The notes below the pieces were generated by a model. The model made no database searches. It saw only the letters and a program-made list of their open reading frames with translations, and was not told the DNA's origin. A stretch of DNA of 64,000 nt from contig JAZUIY010000016.1 of NCBI GenBank assembly GCA_045642465.1, forward strand, positions 1 through 64,000, in the 5' to 3' direction. Below are positions 8,154 through 14,485 of this stretch, piece after piece. The number at the start of each line of letters is the position of its first letter. Position 1 is the first letter of the stretch. The stretch comes from RUG420 sp045642465 (GTDB lineage Bacteria; Bacillota; Clostridia; Oscillospirales; Acutalibacteraceae). Made by a program: the position numbers and the translations under genes.

Positions 8154-9047
8154 TTAGCCCTCCTTCTTTGCGCGAGCAACGCGCTTAGCATAGTATTTTT
8201 CGAGAGAAGCGTAAGCCTTTTCGAACTTTTCATCGTCCAAGGAACCGTAGTGCCAAGTGTAGTCGCCTTCGATGAAGTCGATACCGGCACCCTTAACGGT
8301 GTCCATAACGATGGCGGTTGGCTTGCCAACGCCCTTCTTGTGGTTGTTGATTGCAAATTCAATTGCATCGTTGAGTTCTTTGAAGTTCTGACCGTCAACG
8401 CGCTTTACGTTGAAGCCGAAAGCTTCGAACTTCTTGTCGAGAGGTTCGATTGCCATTTCTTCAGCAACAGGACCGTCGATCATGAGCTTGTTGTTGTCGA
8501 CCATGATGCAAACGGAGTCGAGTTTGAACTGAGCTGCGGACATGAAAGCTTCCCAGTTCTGGCCTTCGTTAAGTTCGCCGTCACCGGTGATAACGAAAGT
8601 CATGTAGTCCTGACCCTTCTGCTTACCAGCAAGAGCCATACCTACTGCCATAGAGGTACCCTGACCAAGAGAACCGGTGGAGCAGTCAACGCCGATTACT
8701 TTGTTGGAGTCAAGGTGCATACCGATTTTAGCACCGGTAAGGTTGAAGATCTTGAGTTCATCAAGAGGCATGAAGCCGAGGTCAACAAGAACAGGAGCAT
8801 AAGAAATTGCTGCGTGACCCTTGGAAAGAACGAGATGGTCTCTGCCTTCCATCTTTGGGTTGTTAACATCATACTTCATGAAACGATGGTAAAGAATGGT
8901 GAGGGCGTCTAAGCAAGACAGACCTCCGCCAAGGTGGCCGGAACCTGCCCACTGTACTGTCTTAATGGTAAGTACGCGGAGTTCGTTAGCCTTTTCTTCC
9001 AGTCTAAGCCATTCTTTTTTGTTAAACGGCTTGTAATCTACTGGCAT
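8154..9047 (-). CDS. Transketolase, N-terminal subunit
   Basis: A 297-residue thiamine diphosphate-binding subunit. The glycine-rich segment GSGHLGGGLS, SKGHAAISYAP and the cofactor motif GDGELNEGQNWEA ending with a VDNNK stretch are all present. First gene of a three-gene operon with the C subunit and an SCP2-like protein. AAGGGG precedes the ATG by 8 bases, and a TTGAAA-17-TAGAAT promoter lies upstream at 9109-9137. Confidence 0.94.
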   Translation of the reverse strand: MPVDYKPFNKKEWLRLEEKANELRVLTIKTVQWAGSGHLGGGLSCLDALTILYHRFMKYDVNNPKMEGRDHLVLSKGHAAISYAPVLVDLGFMPLDELKIFNLTGAKIGMHLDSNKVIGVDCSTGSLGQGTSMAVGMALAGKQKGQDYMTFVITGDGELNEGQNWEAFMSAAQFKLDSVCIMVDNNKLMIDGPVAEEMAIEPLDKKFEAFGFNVKRVDGQNFKELNDAIEFAINNHKKGVGKPTAIVMDTVKGAGIDFIEGDYTWHYGSLDDEKFEKAYASLEKYYAKRVARAKKEG

Positions 9048-9108
9048 ATGGATAATCCCCTTTCATATGTTGATTAAAACATTTTTAACCAAAAATATTT
9101 CATATACA

Positions 9109-9137
9109 ATTCTAATGATTTGAGGGCTTGTTTTCAA
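9109..9137 (-). promoter_or_regulatory. Promoter of the transketolase operon
   Basis: On the minus strand, TTGAAA and TAGAAT are 17 bases apart, 62 bases upstream of the transketolase start codon. Confidence 0.6.
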
Positions 9138-9479
9138 TCCATGTGCACAAAAATCGGCGATTTTAACGGAATTTTTAGAGGCTTTTTTACATATTGACTA
9201 GAGCTTTTTGACACTTCTTGGCAAATGCGTAAGTCACGGCTCACGGCAGGGGTGAATTTTTACTCACCTTTTAGGTTTTTCTTAGGTTTTTTTGATACTC
9301 TTTTTCCAGGCGGAGAGATTCGGGGCATTTTTGCTCTTCCCCTTATCACACCATCTCTCTGCTGAGAAGCGCAAGCAAAATAACGGAAAAGACGGCAAGA
9401 GGTTCTTGCCGTCTTTTCTGTTGTTACTCTATGGGGTTCCATGATAAGATGGAAACAGAAAAAAGAGAGGAGGCAGTTC
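9138..9479 (+). ncRNA. Untranslated region with structured RNA and terminator (candidate leader or small RNA)
   Basis: No convincing gene lies between the divergent transketolase and DUF4234 genes. TTGACA (9208-9213) could start a plus-strand transcript. Downstream, 9311-9317 (GAGAGAT) pairs with 9352-9358 (ATCTCTC) around an inner GGGG/CCCC helix. A 14-bp hairpin AAAAGACGGCAAGA/TTCTTGCCGTCTTTT (9387-9417) ends it. Either a small RNA or an attenuated leader of the downstream gene is possible. No known riboswitch motif was recognised. Confidence 0.35.
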
Positions 9480-10964
9480 ATGTTTATTCCAATTGCACCG
9501 TTAATTGCCACCAGTGTGCTGACACTTGGCATTCGGCTGTTGATTTGGGTGTATCAAGTAACCATTTGGATCAATGAACAGTTGTGTCTGATGGACCGGG
9601 AAAAGGAACAGATTGCCAACCCGGGTCTCAAAGTGGTGCTTTGTTTGGTGATTCCGTTTTATACACCTTATTGGTTTTATTACATAGGCGGCATTTTGGA
9701 TACCTTTCCAGATGAGAACGGGGAAACCTCAAAACTGGCTTCTGCCTGTTTTATTTATGCGCTTCTTTGGCAGCCATATGTTGCCGTTGCCATTTTGCAA
9801 AATAGAATTAACATGTTGTCTGAGCCAAAGGCAAATTGGATGGCAAAAGACAACACCAAATATGCCACGGTAAGAAACCGTGCAGAAATTGAACGCCTCT
9901 ATATTACCAGTGAGAATTTGATGTCCCGTATGGTTCTGACCTTTGGCTTTTATGGCCTCTATTGGATTTACCGTATGACAAAGGTACTCAATCAGGTTCC
10001 TCACTTTGAAAGAAGAAGCCCTAAATTGGCAGTGCTGTTTACCATCTTTATTCCGGGCTACTGCTCTTATTGGGTATATCAAACTAGCATTCGGACCCAG
10101 CGCTTATCAGAGTACAAGAAACATCCGGTGGACATTATTACTGTGAACTCCCTCGTTTCTGTTTTTACCGGAGTGTTTTTTGCCTCTCAGTTAATTCAAA
10201 AAGTAATTAACCAGGTGGTTATCAATACCTATGAGGAAGAACATGGTGCACTGCACAGTAAATATGATGATGTCACTTTGGTTTCCAAAATGTATTTCAC
10301 CATTCACTTCAATAGAATGGACGAAAAACTGGAGCGCAGAGACTGGAACTGGTCGGCGTTTTTTATTACGCCATTTTGGTTCTTTTACCGGAAATACTAT
10401 ACTTATGGCATCTTGACAACGCTTGCAGACTTTGTTGGATTTTCTTTAATCCTCTATAGTATGGTATCCAACGTGGTTTGGGGTGCAGCCGGACTGCTGA
10501 TTATCTTATTAAGCCATACAGCTTTTGGCTTTTTTGCCAATTCTTTTTACCGGAACCGGGTGGAAAAAATCCTGGCTGAGGGAAGAACCATTTCCTCGGA
10601 TCAGGAGCGGGAAACCATGTTCCATCAAAGGGGTGGGGTCAGTGTCAGCTCTGTGGTAGCGCTAGCGGCTGTAGCAGTTATGTTCTATTCTTGTTCTTCT
10701 GTTTTTGTGGCAGAAGAAATGAAAGATATGTATGCAGCAAATATGATGTATACCTACGGGGTGTTTGACACCGATTATACTTCGGATATAGACCCGTATT
10801 TCTTGGATGAAAGCAACAACATCATAACGCCGGAAAACAAGAAAAAACTGGAAGAAGCTGCAAAGCAGGCGAAAGCCGAACGCATGAAGGAAAAAGAAAA
10901 AGAAGCTACCAGAAACGAAACCATTGCAGAATTAATCCAATTGGGAAAGGCCATATTCACATGA
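9480..10964 (+). CDS. DUF4234/DUF2628-type multi-pass membrane protein
   Basis: A 494-residue membrane protein of unknown function. The first half holds two copies of a DUF4234-like pattern (a run ending in GLYWIYRMTKVLNQ, then PGYCSYWVYQTS). The middle (DWNWSAFFITPFWFFYRKYY) matches the DUF2628 pattern. A late transmembrane segment near residue 395 is followed by a long Lys/Glu-rich tail that may form a coiled coil. ATG 9480 was chosen for the AGAGGAGG at 7 bases; the upstream ATG lacks a site. It overlaps a 43-residue membrane protein. A DUF4234 relative lies at 25906. Confidence 0.65.
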   Translation: MFIPIAPLIATSVLTLGIRLLIWVYQVTIWINEQLCLMDREKEQIANPGLKVVLCLVIPFYTPYWFYYIGGILDTFPDENGETSKLASACFIYALLWQPYVAVAILQNRINMLSEPKANWMAKDNTKYATVRNRAEIERLYITSENLMSRMVLTFGFYGLYWIYRMTKVLNQVPHFERRSPKLAVLFTIFIPGYCSYWVYQTSIRTQRLSEYKKHPVDIITVNSLVSVFTGVFFASQLIQKVINQVVINTYEEEHGALHSKYDDVTLVSKMYFTIHFNRMDEKLERRDWNWSAFFITPFWFFYRKYYTYGILTTLADFVGFSLILYSMVSNVVWGAAGLLIILLSHTAFGFFANSFYRNRVEKILAEGRTISSDQERETMFHQRGGVSVSSVVALAAVAVMFYSCSSVFVAEEMKDMYAANMMYTYGVFDTDYTSDIDPYFLDESNNIITPENKKKLEEAAKQAKAERMKEKEKEATRNETIAELIQLGKAIFT

Positions 10965-11092
10965 CAGTAGAAGAAAAGGAAAAAGCATTAAAAAAGACAG
11001 AAAAAACCATCAAATGGGTTATGTACATAGGAATTGCCGTTTGCTTGATTGCTTTGGCAGTGGTGGTATGTACTAGCCTTGGTTTGGTATAA
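10961..11092 (+). CDS. Small single-pass membrane protein, 43 residues
   Basis: An ATGA overlap with the DUF4234 gene couples this short frame to it. The first 18 residues are charged (EEKEKALKKTEK), followed by one transmembrane helix (MYIGIAVCLIALAVVVC). No family recognised. The coupling and clean topology argue that it is a real partner or regulator of the large membrane protein. Confidence 0.55.
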   Translation: MTVEEKEKALKKTEKTIKWVMYIGIAVCLIALAVVVCTSLGLV

Positions 11093-11132
11093 ATTACCAA
11101 GAAGAAAATGTTCTTTTTGTGCAGAAATAATC

Positions 11133-11161
11133 TTAAAATACTCTTAACAAATGGATATAAT
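11133..11161 (+). promoter_or_regulatory. Promoter of the orphan small RNA
   Basis: A perfect TATAAT at 11156-11161, with TTAAAA 17 bases upstream. Nothing coding follows on this strand before the terminator at 11241. Confidence 0.5.
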
Positions 11162-11167
11162 AAAACG

Positions 11168-11279
11168 CGTGAGATAGGTCTATGTAGGGGTAGACCGACA
11201 TCATATGAATTCAGTAGGAGAATTCAGATAGGGGAAACGACAAAGGGCAGAAGAATACTTCTGCCCTTTGCCTTTTTTT
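11168..11279 (+). ncRNA. Candidate small RNA with purine-rich hairpin loops
   Basis: About 110 bases between a promoter and a strong terminator (CAAAGGGCAGAAG-AATA-CTTCTGCCCTTTG plus T run, 11241-11279). Two short hairpins lie inside: GGTCTA/TAGACC with loop TGTAGGGG, and TGAATTC/GAATTCA with loop AGTAGGA. The longest frame is 8 codons. The next genes are Hsp20, which converges on it, and a distant hydrolase, so this is not a leader. Purine-rich loops suggest base-pairing or protein-binding sites. No Rfam family is recognised. Confidence 0.55.
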
Positions 11280-11286
11280 AGCATAT

Positions 11287-11685
11287 TTAGGAAATGGAGA
11301 TACTCTTGGTCAGCTTCTCCGGTTCCGGTAATTTTGGAAGAGAGACCGTTAATACGCCGTTTTCAAAAGTGGCGGAAATGGCCTCTTTATTAATATTGGA
11401 AACATCAAAGGATCTCTTGTAGGAGCGGGAGCTGCGCTCTTTATACAGGTAGGTCCCTTTTTCTTTTTCTGCTTCTTCCTGAACATTGGCAGAAATGGTA
11501 AGAATATTGTCTTCCAAATCAATTTGAATGTCTTCCTTTTTAAAACCCGGAAGGTCGGCTTCTAATTTATAAAGTGTTTCTTCTTCAGAGAGGTCGGTTT
11601 TCATTGGGGTAGTAGGAGATGCGTAAGAATCAAGATATGCGAATGGGTCGTATGCGGTTAACCAGCCATTTAACAGAGACAACAT
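11287..11685 (-). CDS. Small heat shock protein, Hsp20 family
   Basis: A 132-residue alpha-crystallin chaperone. Residues ~30-125 form the crystallin domain (LEADLPGFKKEDIQIDLEDNILTI, then ATFENGVLTVSLPK), and the tail ends in a short I-x-I motif. It should bind unfolding proteins in the cytoplasm without ATP. AAAGGAGG lies 8 bases before the ATG. A CIRCE element at 11853-11879 places it under the HrcA repressor, which is unusual because Bacillus Hsp20 genes are mostly controlled otherwise. Confidence 0.93.
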   Translation of the reverse strand: MLSLLNGWLTAYDPFAYLDSYASPTTPMKTDLSEEETLYKLEADLPGFKKEDIQIDLEDNILTISANVQEEAEKEKGTYLYKERSSRSYKRSFDVSNINKEAISATFENGVLTVSLPKLPEPEKLTKSISIS

Positions 11686-11729
11686 GGTGGTAGCCTCCTT
11701 TCAATATAAAACGAATAAAATAGGGGAGA

Positions 11730-11763
11730 GTTCCCGTCCCCGGATTCCTAAGGGAACGGGAAC
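11730..11763 (-). promoter_or_regulatory. Hairpin in the hsp20 5' untranslated region
   Basis: GTTCCCGT and ACGGGAAC pair perfectly, with a further CCCC/GGGA helix inside. It lies between the -10 box and the start codon but does not cover the ribosome binding site. It could stabilise the message. Confidence 0.45.
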
Positions 11764-11807
11764 CAACTTATGTCAGCGGCTGTACTCTTTTCCTTCTGAC
11801 AATTCTC

Positions 11808-11879
11808 ATTATAGCCTTATTATTTTCTGATGTGTGAACAAACTATTAACTTTTAGCACTTAAATGCAGAGAGTGCTAA
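11808..11879 (-). promoter_or_regulatory. CIRCE operator and promoter of hsp20
   Basis: TTAGCACTT-N9-GAGTGCTAA at 11853-11879 differs from the CIRCE consensus at one base. A TATAAT on the minus strand at 11808-11813 lies just downstream of it, so HrcA bound here would block the -35 region. The rest of the gap up to the hydrolase at 12013 holds no gene. Confidence 0.85.
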
Positions 11880-12012
11880 ATTACAATTTTTGACAGTTGC
11901 CCAATTACACTTTTGGTATCTTGCAAAAGCTTTTTTCCTTTCCTATAATGTCTTTGTTATGTATTTTGCCTAGAAATCTGGGAAACGGGTAAAATATTTT
12001 GGAAAGGATGAA

Positions 12013-12915
12013 ATGATTATGGAAACTGTAAAATTAAGAGCTGAAGCCGGCTGGCCATATGCCAATTCTCAGTACTATAAGGAAGGCGAATATGCCCTTC
12101 ATTATCGTATTGATGAAGCAAAGGGCGAAGAAAAAGCAAAAATGTTTATGATTCATGGTTTTGCTTGCTCTACCGCTTTGTTTGACGAATTGGTTGACAT
12201 TTATACCGCCAACGGCATTAAGTGTGTACGTGTGGACCTGCCTGACTTTGGTTTCTCTACCAGAGAAGTAAAGGGCATTGATTTTATTCCACAGACTAAA
12301 ATGGTTGTTAATTTGATGAACGAACTGGATACCGATGGTAAGGGCTGGATTCTTCTTGGCCACTCCATGGGCGGCTCCGTTTCTTTGGAAACTGCTTCTC
12401 TCTTCGAAGATCAGATTAAACTGAATGCCATTATTTTGAATTGCCCTATGTTTATGGCAAACATCAACCCGAAGATGGGTCCTATTTTCCTCAGCAAGCC
12501 AATGACCGGATTCCTCAATGGCGCTTTGAAGCTGATCTATCCAATTGACTTCCTTTGGAAGGTTGCTATTTTTGCAATGACCTTTAACTGGGATTACTCC
12601 AAGACCTTTAACCCGGACCGCTTCCGTCTGCCGTTCATTCTTGAAAACTCCGGCACCGGACTTTGCTACATGTCCTCTAAGGCTCATTGCCCTGACTTTG
12701 ATTTCATTAAGAAGATCAAGGCTCCTGTACAGCTGGTTACCGGTTCTGCTGACCTGTTTGTAATGCCAAACGTAAAGAAGAACCTGATTGCTAATCTTCC
12801 TGCCGGAACGGATATCCGCAACGTAAAGATGGGCGGCCACTGCCTCATGCAGGATAAGGCTGACGAAGCTTCCAGATATGCTCTTGCTTTCCTGAGAGAA
12901 AAGGGCCTTCTGTAA
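12013..12915 (+). CDS. Alpha/beta hydrolase
   Basis: A 300-residue cytoplasmic alpha/beta hydrolase. The oxyanion region is FMIHGFACS, the nucleophile elbow GHSMGGS with Ser118, the acid lies in GSADLFVM and the catalytic His in GGHCLMQD. The family covers esterases, lipases and C-C hydrolases, so the substrate is open. GGAAAGG precedes the ATG at 12013 by 5 bases; ATG 12019 is an alternative start. It is a single gene with its own terminator. Confidence 0.82.
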   Translation: MIMETVKLRAEAGWPYANSQYYKEGEYALHYRIDEAKGEEKAKMFMIHGFACSTALFDELVDIYTANGIKCVRVDLPDFGFSTREVKGIDFIPQTKMVVNLMNELDTDGKGWILLGHSMGGSVSLETASLFEDQIKLNAIILNCPMFMANINPKMGPIFLSKPMTGFLNGALKLIYPIDFLWKVAIFAMTFNWDYSKTFNPDRFRLPFILENSGTGLCYMSSKAHCPDFDFIKKIKAPVQLVTGSADLFVMPNVKKNLIANLPAGTDIRNVKMGGHCLMQDKADEASRYALAFLREKGLL

Positions 12916-12935
12916 GAAAAAACTCCAATAAAAAG

Positions 12936-12969
12936 AAAGCAGTGCAATCTCTTGATTGCACTGCTTTTT
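12936..12969 (+). terminator. Terminator after alpha/beta hydrolase
   Basis: AAAGCAGTGCAATC-TCTT-GATTGCACTGCTTTTT. Confidence 0.9.
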
Positions 12970-13018
12970 GTGTTATACTCAAGAATAGAGTTAAAGGAAC
13001 CACAAGGGGTTGTGACAT

Positions 13019-13981
13019 ATGAAAAAAGCATTACATGACTTCTGCAAAGATTTTATTTCCGCAGAGAAGATTATTTCCAAGGCAGAACCATTACAGATGC
13101 CTTATGTTTACCCAATCTGCGCCCAGATGTTTGCAGAACGGGGGTTAAAACCGGATGTAAAACTCATGAAGCAGTGTGACAAACTGTTTGCTGAAAAAGC
13201 AGGGCTGTTTTTTGACTTTACCGGCACCTCTGTACTGATGCTCATTTCGCATTTGTCTATGACCGAAAATCCACAAGAAGCCATTGAGGCTATTGGAGAA
13301 GCCAAAGCCATTTTAAAACAACGGTTTGACAGCTCAGAAGCCCTTCCATTAGCCGCTTTAATCTTGACTCAGGGAACAGAAAAGGACACTTGGCCTGCCA
13401 TTGCAGACGAAGCCAAATCTATTTTTGATGCCATTGTCGGTTCCCATCATTTGCTCACTTCCGGCGGGGACATGATTTTCTCCATTTTGCTTGCAAAATC
13501 CGGAAAGCATGCCGAAATTACGGAAGATGCCGGTTCCTGTTACCAGCTTCTGAAAGAACTTCTTCCGGGAACAGACCCAAGAACACTTTCCCGTGTACTT
13601 GCCCTGGAAAACGGCGGGACACCGGAAGAAAAGTGTGTCCGTTTCATGGAAGTTTATAACAAGCTGAAGGAAAAAGGCTATGTATACGGAAAGCGGTACC
13701 AGCTGCCAATGCTTGGCTTAACCGCTATGCTTCCTATGGATACGGATGAAATTGTAGATGACATCTGTGAAGTAGACAAATATCTTTCCAGACAGGATCT
13801 CTACAGGGGCCTTCTGATGTGGTACAGCAAAACCGTCCGTTTAATGCATGCGGCCATGATTGTGGCCGGTGCTTTCGCTTTGGAACGGAGAAGAAGCGGA
13901 GAAGACGTGGATGACGGCGTTAACACGCTGCTCACCTTGGACGTCTCTCTTTGGAGCCTCTTCTACGTGCTGTTTATTTAA
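13019..13981 (+). CDS. DUF4003-type protein of unknown function
   Basis: A 320-residue soluble, mostly helical protein. Its length, layout and the KLKEKGYVYGKRYQLPMLGLTAML segment fit my memory of the DUF4003 family, common in Bacillota. No catalytic motif is visible. The ATG follows a weak ribosome binding site (AAGGGG, 8 bases upstream). It is a single-gene unit between two terminators. Confidence 0.6.
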   Translation: MKKALHDFCKDFISAEKIISKAEPLQMPYVYPICAQMFAERGLKPDVKLMKQCDKLFAEKAGLFFDFTGTSVLMLISHLSMTENPQEAIEAIGEAKAILKQRFDSSEALPLAALILTQGTEKDTWPAIADEAKSIFDAIVGSHHLLTSGGDMIFSILLAKSGKHAEITEDAGSCYQLLKELLPGTDPRTLSRVLALENGGTPEEKCVRFMEVYNKLKEKGYVYGKRYQLPMLGLTAMLPMDTDEIVDDICEVDKYLSRQDLYRGLLMWYSKTVRLMHAAMIVAGAFALERRRSGEDVDDGVNTLLTLDVSLWSLFYVLFI

Positions 13982-13997
13982 CCGAAAAAAGAAAAAC

Positions 13998-14026
13998 AAA
14001 AAGCCGCTCTACCGAGCGGCTTTTTT
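13998..14026. terminator. Bidirectional terminator
   Basis: AAGCCGCTC-TACC-GAGCGGCTT flanked by A and T runs, shared by the DUF4003 gene and the convergent ylbF-like gene. Confidence 0.88.
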
Positions 14027-14041
14027 CTTTGCTTTTTGGGC

Positions 14042-14446
14042 TTACATAGAAAGCATCTGGCCCTGAATCTGCTGCATGGTTTCTTCCGACGGCTGGCAGG
14101 TCATTGGGTCTTCTCCGTTGACGGAAAGATAAATGATCTGCATGGCGTCGTTCATCATGTCGTTGACAGCGGCGCGGGCGTCCTGAAGGGCAGCCATAGA
14201 AGGCACTTCATTCATTTCCTGATATTTTGCAATATAGCGTTGCTGAATTTCGTTCAGGTCATCTTCGGTGCGGTCTGCGTTTTCCATGAGGGCTTCAAAT
14301 TCGCCCTGCATGTCCTGCAGTTCCTTGGCAAAAGCAGCTAAGCTTTCATCTTTACCGGCGGTTTCCTGTGCAGCCAGGAATGCCTTGTACTTGTCGTCGG
14401 CCTGGATGGCAACACCCAGAGCTCTTGCAGCGTCCATTACGTCCAT
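14042..14446 (-). CDS. YlbF/YmcA family protein
   Basis: A 134-residue, almost wholly helical, acidic protein. The N-terminal MDAARALGVAIQADDKYKAFLAA and central KELQDMQGEFEALM match the YlbF/YmcA family. In Bacillus, YlbF, YmcA and YaaT form a complex that acts with RNase Y on mRNA processing and in competence, biofilm and sporulation control. Whether the partners exist here is unknown. AAAGGAG lies 10 bases before the ATG. It follows the pyruvyl-transferase fusion gene by 40 bases. Confidence 0.8.
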   Translation of the reverse strand: MDVMDAARALGVAIQADDKYKAFLAAQETAGKDESLAAFAKELQDMQGEFEALMENADRTEDDLNEIQQRYIAKYQEMNEVPSMAALQDARAAVNDMMNDAMQIIYLSVNGEDPMTCQPSEETMQQIQGQMLSM

Positions 14447-14485
14447 GAGAATAGTCTCCTTTATGTTTTTCTTTTTTGATACGCG

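Noticed and set aside
9260..9532. 90-residue minus-strand frame in the long gap
   Set aside because: No ribosome site, odd composition, and it overlaps the start of the DUF4234 gene.
11853..11879. CIRCE element assigned to the alpha/beta hydrolase at 12013
   Set aside because: The nearest -10 box (TATAAT) lies on the minus strand toward hsp20, and the hydrolase start is over 130 bases away.
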